Origin: Candidatus Thiosymbion sp.
GTDB taxonomy: Bacteria; Pseudomonadota; Gammaproteobacteria; Chromatiales; Chromatiaceae
Assembly: GCA_018435665.1 (NCBI GenBank)
Contig: JAHDND010000014.1
Span: 35,571-99,570, forward strand
Length of the DNA: 64,000 nucleotides
Reading direction: 5' to 3'
Shown: positions 40,093 through 48,377 of the stretch, piece by piece
How positions within the stretch are numbered: position 1 is the first letter of the stretch
How the letters are laid out: each line of letters starts with the position of its first letter
Notes under the pieces: generated by a model
The model's database searches: none
What the model saw: the letters and a program-made list of their open reading frames with translations, nothing else
What the model was told of the DNA's origin: nothing
Made by a program: the position numbers and the translations under genes

Positions 40093-40222
40093 CTTGTTCC
40101 ACTGAACCCCCCGCCACGGCAATATCCCTGCCGTTGTGCTGTAGCTCCTCCCAAGCGATAACCCCTCCCCAGCGACAACCCTTTCCCCGGATTACCCCCT
40201 TGGATTGACCGCCCCGAGGGCG

Positions 40223-41158
40223 CTAACGGGCCATGCAGTCCCGCACGCGCAGGGCCAGATCCAGGGCGTCGAGGCCGACGCGGCCATCGACCAGGGGGCG
40301 GCGCCCCTCGCGCACACAGGTGACGAAGGCCTCGATCTCCCGATCCAGGGGCTTGACCGGCTCGACCTGAATGCGCTCGCGCACGATCTCCGGCCGGGTC
40401 GCCCCGGGGACGAGCCGGGGATAGGCGATGTCGATGGTCTGGGCGATGAAATCCAGGGACAGGTATTTGTGCTCCTGAAAGACCCGGATGTGGCGGATGC
40501 GCCGATCCGAGACCCGACTCGCCACCGCGTTGGCGACGGCGCCGTTGGCGAACTCCAGGCGGGCATTGGCGATATCCACTTGATCCGTCAGGACGGCCGT
40601 GCCGACGGCGGACACCGACCGCAGCTCGGAGCCCATGAGGGAGAGGATGATGTCCAGGTCGTGGATCATGAGGTCCGAGACCACGTCCACGTCCGTCGCC
40701 CGTTCGACGAATTCCCCCAGACGCTGGGTCTCGACGAAGCGTGGCCGGTCGATGTGCTCCGCCAGGGCCATGACGCCGGCGTTGAAACGTTCAAGATGAC
40801 CAATCTGGAGAATGGCCCCCGCCTGGTCGGCCAGGGCGACGATCCGCTCCCCCTCCCCGCGCGTCGCGGCGATGGGTTTTTCCAGCAACAGATGGATGCC
40901 CCGACTCAGCAGGGGCTCGGCCACGGCCAGGTGGGCCGTGGTGGGCACGACGACGGAGACGGCATCGACCTGATCGATGATGGCCGCCAGATCGGTATAA
41001 GCCGGGCAACCGGCCTCGCTAGCCACGGCGCTGGCCCGGGCGGGATCGGCATCGACCACGCCCACCAGCCGGACCTGCGGTAGGCGCGAATAGATCAGGG
41101 CGTGAAAACGGCCCAGATAACCGACACCGATAACGGCAACCCGGAGTCGCTCAACCAT
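40223..41158 (-). CDS. Gfo/Idh/MocA family NAD(P)-dependent oxidoreductase
   Basis: 311 residues. Rossmann start RVAVIGVGYLGRFHALIYSRLP, the family signature LLEKPIA and the C-terminal alpha/beta domain (GHLERFNAGV, MIHDLDIILSL). Members oxidise or epimerise sugars; UDP-sugar 3-dehydrogenases such as those making 3-amino sugars belong here, and Thiobacillus-like GnnA of lipid A synthesis is one. The location between pdxA and apaG, amid LPS genes, makes a GnnA-like role possible but unproven. It ends convergent with pdxA. Confidence 0.88.
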   Translation of the reverse strand: MVERLRVAVIGVGYLGRFHALIYSRLPQVRLVGVVDADPARASAVASEAGCPAYTDLAAIIDQVDAVSVVVPTTAHLAVAEPLLSRGIHLLLEKPIAATRGEGERIVALADQAGAILQIGHLERFNAGVMALAEHIDRPRFVETQRLGEFVERATDVDVVSDLMIHDLDIILSLMGSELRSVSAVGTAVLTDQVDIANARLEFANGAVANAVASRVSDRRIRHIRVFQEHKYLSLDFIAQTIDIAYPRLVPGATRPEIVRERIQVEPVKPLDREIEAFVTCVREGRRPLVDGRVGLDALDLALRVRDCMAR

Positions 41159-41190
41159 GACGGGGTCCTCGCATGCGATCGAAACTAGCC

Positions 41191-41358
41191 CTAACCACCG
41201 ACGGACCGGTCATCCGGCCCTTGTCCGGCCAGCGGCGAGGCAGCGCCGCCATAATAGACCTGGACCTGATAAAACAGGGTGACAGCCATGCCCAGCGCCA
41301 CGGCGATGATCAGCAGAAAGAAGGGGTCACGCCGGGGGCGATGGGGTTTATAACTCAT
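41191..41358 (-). CDS. small single-helix membrane protein
   Basis: 55 residues starting MSYKPHRPRRDP, then one membrane helix (FFLLIIAVALGMAVTLFY) and a short polar tail. The positive residues before the helix predict an N-in orientation. It lies 32 bases upstream of the oxidoreductase on the same strand. The ribosome binding site is weak and I know no named family, but the composition is coding-like. Confidence 0.55.
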   Translation of the reverse strand: MSYKPHRPRRDPFFLLIIAVALGMAVTLFYQVQVYYGGAASPLAGQGPDDRSVGG

Positions 41359-41577
41359 GGGACCAGGAGACAGCCGGGTTGAAGGATGGGGGAGAAGGGC
41401 TTGCGCGGCGGTCATTATCCCCCATTTGCCCCTTAGGTGCCGGTCGGGCATGAGCGGACGCGAGGGCCTGAAAAGTCCCGCTCGGGTTGATCCCTGTTCC
41501 GCCAGTCATGTTCCGCCAGCCATTGTAATTCCCCGTCAGGCCTCTTATGCTGCGACCCCGATCGTCAGGTACCCGCC

Positions 41578-41967
41578 ATGTCCCTCGCTGAAGATCCCCG
41601 CTACCGGATTCTGGTTCACGCCCAGAGCATCTACATCCCCCAGCAATCCCATCCCGAGGCGGAGCGTTACGCCTTCGCTTACACCATTACCATCCACAAT
41701 ACGGGCGATGCCGCGGCGCGTCTCCTCGACCGACACTGGATCATTACGGACGCCAATGGACAGGTCCAGGAGGTCCGGGGTGAGGGCGTGGTGGGCGAGC
41801 AGCCCCACCTGCTCCCCGGCGAGCGTTTCCGGTACACCAGCGGGACCATCATCGCGACACCAGTCGGCAGCATGCAGGGCAATTACGGTATGATCGCCGA
41901 TGATGGCACCCGCTTCATCGCCCCCATCGCGCCTTTCACCCTTGCCGTGCCCATGCGCCTGCACTGA
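41578..41967 (+). CDS. apaG: ApaG, FN3-fold protein
   Basis: 129 residues. The ApaG core is easily seen: AYTITIHNTGDAAARLLDRHWIITDANG, the GEQPHLLPGERFRYTSG segment and MQGNYGM. It is a small beta-sandwich protein of uncertain function, linked to Co2+ resistance and found with apaH. It lies 44 bases before apaH. Confidence 0.96.
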   Translation: MSLAEDPRYRILVHAQSIYIPQQSHPEAERYAFAYTITIHNTGDAAARLLDRHWIITDANGQVQEVRGEGVVGEQPHLLPGERFRYTSGTIIATPVGSMQGNYGMIADDGTRFIAPIAPFTLAVPMRLH

Positions 41968-42011
41968 ATCCTCGCCTTTTCCCTTGCCCCGCTCGATACC
42001 CTCCTGGACCC

Positions 42012-42845
42012 ATGACCACTTACGCTATAGGTGATATTCAAGGTTGCTACGACCCCTTCCGCCGCCTGCTGGACAAACTGGAATTCGACCCGGCCCGGGA
42101 CGAATTATGGTTGGTCGGCGACCTCGTCAATCGCGGCCCGGATTCCCTGGGCGTGCTGCGGTATGTCCGCGACCTGGGTGAGGCGGCGGTCGTCGTCCTG
42201 GGTAATCACGACCTTCACCTCCTGGCCTTGGGGGCGGGCAATGTCAAGACAGCCGCCATGAGCAGCCTGCACGACGTCCTCATGGCCCCCGATCGGGAGG
42301 AACTCCTGCACTGGCTGCGCCACCGTCCCCTCATGCACTATGACGCCAGCAAGGATTTCGCCATGGTCCACGCCGGCCTGGCCCCTCAGTGGGATCTGTT
42401 GCAGGCCCTATCCTGTGCCCGCGAGGTGGAGGCGGCCCTGCAGGGACCCGAATATCGGGGCTTCCTGCATGGCATGTACGGCAATCAGCCCGCCAAATGG
42501 TCTCCCACCCTCAAGGGCATGGACCGGCTGCGCTTCATCACCAATTGCATGACCCGCATGCGCTACTGTCTCCCCGACGGCACCCTGGGCCTCAAGGAAA
42601 AGGGTCCGGTGGGCACCCAATCCAAGCCCTACATCCCCTGGTTCGAGATCCCCTGGCGGGCCAGCAGTGATTTCCGGCTGGTCATCGGGCACTGGTCCAC
42701 CCTGGGCTACATGGCCAAAGACAACGTCTGGGCGCTGGACACGGGTTGTCTCTGGGGTCGTTCGCTAACCGCCATCCCCATCCGCAAGAAAAAGGACATC
42801 GAGCCCATCAGCCTGGACTGCCCAACGGGCGCCCTCCGGGATTGA
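42012..42845 (+). CDS. apaH: diadenosine tetraphosphatase (symmetrical)
   Basis: 277 residues. Metallophosphoesterase motifs: GDIQGCYDPF, GDLVNRGPDS, GNHDLHLL and HAGLAPQW. It cleaves Ap4A to two ADP. Near the C-terminus is IGHWSTLGY. The last 38 bases overlap the 3' end of folA on the other strand. Confidence 0.97.
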   Translation: MTTYAIGDIQGCYDPFRRLLDKLEFDPARDELWLVGDLVNRGPDSLGVLRYVRDLGEAAVVVLGNHDLHLLALGAGNVKTAAMSSLHDVLMAPDREELLHWLRHRPLMHYDASKDFAMVHAGLAPQWDLLQALSCAREVEAALQGPEYRGFLHGMYGNQPAKWSPTLKGMDRLRFITNCMTRMRYCLPDGTLGLKEKGPVGTQSKPYIPWFEIPWRASSDFRLVIGHWSTLGYMAKDNVWALDTGCLWGRSLTAIPIRKKKDIEPISLDCPTGALRD

Positions 42846-43359
42846 CGGGACGATCCTGAAGGTTTGCCGCGACCCGATCCAGCCTAAGGAAGGTCAGGTC
42901 ATGGGGATTGCCTTCGTCCCTGGCCCGCGTTTCCCGCCCGCTCTCTACCCACTCGTCCGGCGCCCATTCCGGAAAGAAGGCATCGCCGTCCTCGATCCGG
43001 GTGGCGACCAGGGTCAGGTAAAGCCGCCCCGCGGCCGGTAGGAGGGCGCGGTAGAGCATCTCGCCACCAATGACCAGGATCTCGGGTTCGTCTTGGACCA
43101 GGGCCAGCGCCGCGGCGGGGGAAGACGCCAGTTCACAGCCGGGAGCGCGATACATCGGATTGGCGGTGACGACGATATGCCGGCGCCGGGGCAGCAGACC
43201 CGGCAGGGACTCCCAGGTCCGGCGGCCCATCAGGATCGGCTTGTCGAGGGTCAGGCGCTTGAAGTGCGCCAGATCGGCGGGCAGGTGCCAGGGCAGCCGA
43301 TTGGCGCGACCAATGACCCGATTCTCCGCCAGGGCGGCAATCAGCGCGATCAGCGGCAC
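42808..43359 (-). CDS. folA: dihydrofolate reductase
   Basis: 183 residues from a GTG at the complement of 43357-43359, which gives the family N-terminus LIALIAALAENRVIGRANRLPWHLPADL; the longer open frame lies over rsfS. NADPH-site GRRTWESLPG and EILVIGGEMLY are intact. The C-terminus runs about 20 residues past the usual end and overlaps apaH. It makes tetrahydrofolate, the acceptor used by the glycine cleavage system encoded nearby. The start is 7 bases after the rsfS stop, so the two are co-transcribed. Confidence 0.92.
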   Translation of the reverse strand: MPLIALIAALAENRVIGRANRLPWHLPADLAHFKRLTLDKPILMGRRTWESLPGLLPRRRHIVVTANPMYRAPGCELASSPAAALALVQDEPEILVIGGEMLYRALLPAAGRLYLTLVATRIEDGDAFFPEWAPDEWVESGRETRARDEGNPHDLTFLRLDRVAANLQDRPVNPGGRPLGSPG

Positions 43360-43366
43360 GGCTCGC

Positions 43367-43774
43367 TCATGCCACGCTGGCGATGGTCCTGGGCGAATCC
43401 TCCCCGGACGACGGCGACGCCAGGCCCGCGCCCACCGCCTTGCGATTGACCTCCGCGGCGGACCAGAGGCGCTCCAGGGCATAAAAGTCCCGCACCTTTG
43501 GCAGCATGACATGCACGACGATGATGTTGAGGTCGACCAGGGCCCACTCGCCCTCGGTTAGACCTTCGGACCCCAGGGGAGGCTCGCCCCCTTCCTTGGC
43601 CCGAAAGGCCACCGTTTCGGCAATGGCCTTGACATGACGCTCGGAGGTACCGGAGGCGATGATCATCAGATCGGTGATGGCGGTCTTGCCACGCACATCC
43701 AGGACCTGCACATCCTTGGCCTTCATATCGTCCAGGGCATCCAGCACCAGTTGCTTGAGTTGTTCTAGCTCCAA
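43367..43774 (-). CDS. rsfS: ribosomal silencing factor RsfS
   Basis: 135 residues. Starts [22 protein letters not shown]; the core [21 protein letters not shown] and [29 protein letters not shown] is complete. RsfS binds L14 and blocks subunit joining on starvation. The last 25 residues are an unusual tail. In most bacteria nadD is just upstream and rlmH downstream; here a 52-codon gene on the opposite strand lies between nadD and rsfS, and folA replaces rlmH. Confidence 0.95.
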   Translation of the reverse strand: MELEQLKQLVLDALDDMKAKDVQVLDVRGKTAITDLMIIASGTSERHVKAIAETVAFRAKEGGEPPLGSEGLTEGEWALVDLNIIVVHVMLPKVRDFYALERLWSAAEVNRKAVGAGLASPSSGEDSPRTIASVA

Positions 43775-44130
43775 CTGAAACTCCGTTAACTCTCTTCAGG
43801 TTGATTCGGTACCGTCCGCAGCCGGGACCACCGACGGTGTGAGCGGGCAAGGCGGCGCCGGAAACCAACCCGACACCGGATGGACCCATCCGGTAGTCGT
43901 TTTGGACCATGCGGCCAATCACCCCTGCCCCTGGTCAATCACCCTCACCACCCGGGGTATGAACATCATTACTGGCCGGACCGTCCGCAAGGCCGGCCAT
44001 TGTAGCCTGATTATGTAAAGATTGAGGTTTGCCGCTCAGCCAAGAACGCATCCCACGTCGAGGCGGTCATAATGAAAACCGTCATGGTTGCTAGCTAACA
44101 TGGGCAGGCAAATTCCCGGGAGAAGAACAG
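43775..44130. other. divergent region between rsfS and the CPWC peptide gene
   Basis: 356 bases without a gene. On the minus strand TACAAT near 43998-44003 could be a -10 box for rsfS. On the plus strand CATAAT near 44070 could serve the peptide gene. Neither has a convincing -35 partner. A GGCCGG/CCGGCC-rich inverted region lies near 43975-43999. Confidence 0.4.
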
Positions 44131-44289
44131 ATGACCGACATCGATCTTGCTGACTTCGACATCCTTGAACTCAAGGAAATTTTTGACGACATCCTCTTCC
44201 TGCCCGATCTTCATCTCGACGAACTGGCCGACATGATGGAACTTGTCGACAACCTCATCCAGGTCTCGTCGTCCTGCCCCTGGTGCTAG
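44131..44289 (+). CDS. 52-residue acidic peptide ending in SSCPWC
   Basis: The frame starts MTDIDLADFDILELKEIF, has GGGAGAAG ending 6-8 bases before the ATG, and runs to a TAG at 44287. It contains 14 Asp/Glu against one Lys and one His, alternating with Leu/Ile/Met so that an amphipathic helix is likely. The only two cysteines are in the last four residues, CPWC. No signal peptide. It lies alone on the plus strand between rsfS and nadD, which are normally contiguous on one strand. I recognise no family. An acidic leader followed by a short Cys-containing C-terminus is reminiscent of peptides modified after translation or of thiol/metal carriers. No modifying enzyme is adjacent. Confidence 0.6.
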   Translation: MTDIDLADFDILELKEIFDDILFLPDLHLDELADMMELVDNLIQVSSSCPWC

Positions 44290-44361
44290 CGATCCACCGG
44301 CTTGGTGAATATAGCGCCTCCCTACCCGGCACCCGCCAGGATCACAGCCCTGGCCCCGACA

Positions 44362-45090
44362 TCAGCCGCCCTCAGGCGTGGGAAGTTCAGGGCGATATAG
44401 CCCCTCCACCCGGATGTAGTCCCACACCGGAGCGGGGAGCAGGTAGCGCGGACTGAGGCCCCGGGCCACCAGATCGCGGATGCGGGTCGCCGAGATGGCC
44501 AGTTGCGTCACCTCCTGAAACCAGACCCGACCCGCGGGGGAGGCGGTCAGGTCACTGAGCTGGCGACACCGGCGGGGTTCAATCCAGGCTCGCAATTCCG
44601 CGCCGGGGTCCCCGCCAGGCTCCGTCCCGAGTTCCTCCCACCGTTCCATCCCCAGCTCCGCCCCAGGATCCAGACCGCCTCCCCCTGGCACAGGCGGGCG
44701 TTGCATCACGATCAGGTGGGCCAGGGCCAGGATGTCGTCCGGGCGATGCCAGGAGAGAAACCCCCGGAAGGCATCGGCCCCCACCAGCAGGCACAGCGCC
44801 ACCTCCCGGCCCAATTCGGCGCGCAAGTCCACCAGGGTATCGTAGGTGAAGGATTCACCGGCCCGCCGCAGTTCCCGGTCATCGATCAGGATCCCCTCCT
44901 CCCCCTGGACCGCCAGGCGCAGCATCGCCAGGCGCTGTTCAGGGCTAGCCCGCGGCTGGTCGCGATGCACGGCCCGGCGCAGGGGGATCAGCCGTAGTTC
45001 GCGCAACCCCAGCGCCTGGCGGACATCCAAGGCCGGGCGCAGGTGCCCAAAATGGACCGGGTCGAAGGTCCCGCCCAGGACTCCAATCAT
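44362..45090 (-). CDS. nadD: nicotinate-mononucleotide adenylyltransferase
   Basis: 242 residues. Nucleotidyltransferase motifs GGTFDPVHFGH at the N-terminus and ISATRIRD near the C-terminus; VGADAFRGFLSWHRPDDIL in between. It adenylates nicotinate mononucleotide in NAD synthesis. Compared with E. coli NadD there is an insert of about 35 residues after MQRPP (near 44595-44700), rich in Gly, Pro and Glu. It lies 31 bases after proA. Confidence 0.95.
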   Translation of the reverse strand: MIGVLGGTFDPVHFGHLRPALDVRQALGLRELRLIPLRRAVHRDQPRASPEQRLAMLRLAVQGEEGILIDDRELRRAGESFTYDTLVDLRAELGREVALCLLVGADAFRGFLSWHRPDDILALAHLIVMQRPPVPGGGGLDPGAELGMERWEELGTEPGGDPGAELRAWIEPRRCRQLSDLTASPAGRVWFQEVTQLAISATRIRDLVARGLSPRYLLPAPVWDYIRVEGLYRPELPTPEGG

Positions 45091-45121
45091 GTCGACTTGG
45101 CGGGGCCTGGTGGCGGAGGCC

Positions 45122-46396
45122 TCAGGCGCGCACCTCGCCGTTGCCGAGGACGATGAACTTGACCGAGGTCAGGCCCTCCAGGCCCACCGGGCCCCGAGCA
45201 TGGAATTTGTCGGTGCTGATGCCGATCTCGGCACCCAGACCATACTCGAAGCCATCGGCGAAGCGGGTGGAGGCATTGACCATCACCGAACTGCTGTCCA
45301 CCTCCCGCAGGAAACGGCGAGCGCGGCTATAATCCTCGGTGATGATGCTGTCGGTGTGCTGGGAGCCATGGCGCGCGATGTGCTCCATGGCCTCGTCCAG
45401 CCCGGCGACGACGCGGATGGACAAGATCGGGGCCAGGTATTCCGTATCCCAGTCCTCGGGGGTGGCGGGGATGGCCGCCGGGACCCGTTGGCAGGTCGCG
45501 GGGCAACCGCGCAATTCCACGCCCTTGTCCCGCAGAGGGGCGGCCAGCAGGGGCAGGGCCTCGGCGGCGATCCCCTCCGCCACCAGCAGGGTCTCCAGGG
45601 TATTGCAGGTGCCGTAGCGCTGGGTCTTGGCGTTCATGACGATGGGCAGGGCCTTGGCGAGGTCGGCCCGATCGTCGATGTAGACGTGGCAGATGCCATC
45701 CAGGTGCTTGATGACCGGCACCCGCGCCTCGCGGCTGATCCGTTCGATGAGGCCCTTGCCGCCCCGAGGGATAATGACGTCCACGTACTGGGGCAGGGTG
45801 ATCAGGGCGCCGACGGCGGCCCGATCCCGGGTGGCGATGACCTGCACCCCGTCCGCCGGCAGGCCGGCGCTCTCCAGTCCGCGTTGCAGACAGGCGGCGA
45901 TGGCCTGGTTGGAGTGGAAGGCCTCGGAACCGCCCCGCAGGATGGTGGCGTTACCGGACTTGAGGCACAGGGCCGCGGCGTCGGCAGTGACGTTGGGGCG
46001 GGACTCGTAGATGATGCCGACGACGCCCAGCGGCACCCGCATCCGCCCCACCTGGATGCCAGAGGGCCGGTAATTGAGGTCGAAGATGGCCCCCACCGGG
46101 TCCGCCAGGGCGGCGACCTCCCGCAGGCCAGCAATCATGGCGTCAATCCGTCCCGGGGTTAGCTCCAGGCGGTCAAGCAGGGCCACGTCCAGCCCCTGGG
46201 CGGCCCCCGCCTCCAGGTCCAGCCGGTTGGCGGCCAGCAGGTCGGCCCGGCGCCCATCCAGGTCGGCGGCGATGGCCAGCAAGGCCCGGTTCTTGGCCGC
46301 GGTCTCGGCCCGGGCCAGCAACCGCGAAGCAGCCCGCGCCCGCTCACCGACGGATTGCATATAGGCGGCGACATCGGTGATCGGGGTCTCGGTCAT
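45122..46396 (-). CDS. proA: gamma-glutamyl phosphate reductase
   Basis: 424 residues. Aldehyde-dehydrogenase fold with the nucleotide region [12 protein letters not shown], the catalytic cysteine in [16 protein letters not shown] and [21 protein letters not shown] ending ([10 protein letters not shown]). It makes glutamate semialdehyde for proline synthesis. holA precedes and nadD follows it; proA at this place is common in gammaproteobacteria. proB is not in the window. Confidence 0.97.
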   Translation of the reverse strand: MTETPITDVAAYMQSVGERARAASRLLARAETAAKNRALLAIAADLDGRRADLLAANRLDLEAGAAQGLDVALLDRLELTPGRIDAMIAGLREVAALADPVGAIFDLNYRPSGIQVGRMRVPLGVVGIIYESRPNVTADAAALCLKSGNATILRGGSEAFHSNQAIAACLQRGLESAGLPADGVQVIATRDRAAVGALITLPQYVDVIIPRGGKGLIERISREARVPVIKHLDGICHVYIDDRADLAKALPIVMNAKTQRYGTCNTLETLLVAEGIAAEALPLLAAPLRDKGVELRGCPATCQRVPAAIPATPEDWDTEYLAPILSIRVVAGLDEAMEHIARHGSQHTDSIITEDYSRARRFLREVDSSSVMVNASTRFADGFEYGLGAEIGISTDKFHARGPVGLEGLTSVKFIVLGNGEVRA

Positions 46397-46490
46397 GGCA
46401 AAATTCCTGAGAGCTGGGGCATCCGCGGCACGAGGGCCGAGGCGGTGGAAAAGGGCAAGGGTTGCAGAGGGATTTTATACCAGACGCCCG

Positions 46491-47543
46491 TCAGGAAGAC
46501 GGCGAAGGTGACGATGATGATGACTGCGGGGGCGGCCCCCCCGCCAAGGCATCGCCGATGGCGGTCAGGGTCAGCCAGGGATCGCCGGGTGCCAGCCCCT
46601 TGATCTGTCGATCGGCCAGGGCGCAATGCCCCAGCAGGAGCGGCGGGAAGGTAGCCGGGAGACGGCGCAGGAGGGCCCTCAGCGGTCCCTGGCGATTTTG
46701 CCAGATCCGCTCGGCGGTCAGAAAGGCGTCCAGGGCGCGGGTCCCTTCGCGGGCGGCGAAGGTAGCGCGGGCCAGGAGGCGCACCTCGCGAGCCAGAACC
46801 CACAGAACCAAGGGCTCGGCGGTCCCCTCGGCCGCCAGCCCCTGGATGATGCGGTACATGCGGGCGCGGTCTCCGGCCAGGGCGGCATCCGGGATCGCGA
46901 ACAGGTCAAAGCGAGCGCTATCGGCGATGGCGCGGCCGAGCTGTTCGGCGGTTAGCGGACCCGGGCCCTGGAGGAGGGCCAACTTGTCCACCTCCTGGGC
47001 GGCGGCCAGCAGGTTGCCCTCCACCCGCTCCGCCAGCATGGCCGCCACCTCGGGGCCCGGGACCAGGCCCTGGGCGCGCAGGCGTTGAGCGATCCACTCC
47101 ACCAGCCGCTGGCCGGTCAGGGCCTGGACCTGGAGCAGGATCCCGGTCTGTTCGACGGTCTGGACCCATTTGGCCTTGAGTTCCTGATAGTCCAGATTCG
47201 GGGCCAGGATCAGCAGGCGATGCTCCGGCCGGGGCCGGGCGCAATAGGCCCGCACCGCCTCCCCGCCGTCGCGGCCGATCTTGCCGGAGGCCAGGCGCAG
47301 TTCGATGAGCTTCTGGCCGGCGAAGAGGGACCGGGACAGGGCGGCGGCCGCCAGTCGATCCCAGTCGAACTGGCCCTCCACCTCCAGGACTTCACGCTCA
47401 GTATAACCCCGCTCGCGGGCCACCTGGCGCACCAGGGTCGCCGCCTCGCCCATCTGAAAGGGCTCGTCGCCACAAATCATGACGACCGGCGCCACCCCCG
47501 ATGAGGCGAGGTTGGCGGCCAACTGGGCGAACGGGATGCGCAC
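46491..47543 (-). CDS. holA: DNA polymerase III subunit delta
   Basis: 350 residues from a GTG three bases after the lptE stop. Starts RIPFAQLAANLASSGVAPVVMICGDEPFQMGEAA, typical of delta; the AAA+-like fold lacks a functional P-loop, as expected. Delta opens the beta clamp. A Ser/Pro tail (QSSSSSPSPSS) ends the protein and its DNA is repeat-like. Belongs to the leuS-lptE-holA-proA-nadD string. Confidence 0.95.
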   Translation of the reverse strand: MRIPFAQLAANLASSGVAPVVMICGDEPFQMGEAATLVRQVARERGYTEREVLEVEGQFDWDRLAAAALSRSLFAGQKLIELRLASGKIGRDGGEAVRAYCARPRPEHRLLILAPNLDYQELKAKWVQTVEQTGILLQVQALTGQRLVEWIAQRLRAQGLVPGPEVAAMLAERVEGNLLAAAQEVDKLALLQGPGPLTAEQLGRAIADSARFDLFAIPDAALAGDRARMYRIIQGLAAEGTAEPLVLWVLAREVRLLARATFAAREGTRALDAFLTAERIWQNRQGPLRALLRRLPATFPPLLLGHCALADRQIKGLAPGDPWLTLTAIGDALAGGPPPQSSSSSPSPSS

Positions 47544-47546
47544 GGA

Positions 47547-48377
47547 CTAGGGGCGTGCTGTCTGGTCGCCGACCACGTCACCCGGTTGCGTGGGCTGCGG
47601 CTGACTGAGCTGGGGCTGGGTGGACTGAGCGGGTTTCGCGGGTGGTGCAGGTTGGACGGGTTGAGTGGATTGGATAGGTTGGCCAGGTTTCACGGGTTGG
47701 GCGGGCTGTTTACCCCGAAGCAAGGCGGCGCGCAACATGGCCAGGATCTGATGTGAGGCGTCCTGGGCCATGTCGGCGTATATGATCTCCGCCTCCAGTT
47801 GCTTGCCCAGGACCTCCACGTCCGCGTCCTCGAAGGAGCGTGACAACTCCAGCGTCCGCGGCGCGACCAGTTCCTTCCCGCCGGCCTCGCGGGCGTCGAA
47901 GCGGACATCGAGGAAGATCTCCGTGGCGATGATCTTGCCATTGCGGTCCAGGGCCCCGACCCGGGAGCGGCGGGACTCGCTCAGGATACGCACGATGGCC
48001 CGGGCCTCCCGGGCGGAGGGGGCCTCGGGGATGGCGGAAAGCTGGAACTGGTCCCGGAGCTGGTTGCCCACCAGCGAGCCACCGCTGGCCTCGACGAAGA
48101 CCGGGAGCAGGGTGGGGGGAATATCCACGGCTCCACGCAGACGGAAACCGCAGCCGCTGAGGAGGGCCAGGCTCAAGGGCAAAAGTATCAGTAACAGCAA
48201 AGGTAATGGCAACGGCACCAGTACCGGTGGCAAAAGACCTGGGCGCCGATCCGTGCCCTGGCCCCAGCTTCGGCTCCACTTCCAGCCCTGGTCCAGACTC
48301 AAGCCCCCACCAAATACCCGGCTCAAGCTCAGGCCCAGGCCATGGCCCGAGGAGGCAATCAGAGGCAGCGCGCTCAT
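47547..48377 (-). CDS. lptE: LPS-assembly lipoprotein LptE with long N- and C-terminal extensions
   Basis: 276 residues, about 90 more than usual. The start overlaps the leuS stop as ATGA. A lipobox (LALLSGC) follows a very hydrophobic Leu/Pro segment, but it begins some 45 residues from the N-terminus, further than normal. The mature domain ([22 protein letters not shown]) is typical LptE, the plug of LptD. After LLRGKQ the last 50 residues are a Pro/Gln/Thr-rich tail (DNA about 47550-47712). The family call rests on the core and on context between leuS and holA. Confidence 0.9.
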   Translation of the reverse strand: MSALPLIASSGHGLGLSLSRVFGGGLSLDQGWKWSRSWGQGTDRRPGLLPPVLVPLPLPLLLLILLPLSLALLSGCGFRLRGAVDIPPTLLPVFVEASGGSLVGNQLRDQFQLSAIPEAPSAREARAIVRILSESRRSRVGALDRNGKIIATEIFLDVRFDAREAGGKELVAPRTLELSRSFEDADVEVLGKQLEAEIIYADMAQDASHQILAMLRAALLRGKQPAQPVKPGQPIQSTQPVQPAPPAKPAQSTQPQLSQPQPTQPGDVVGDQTARP

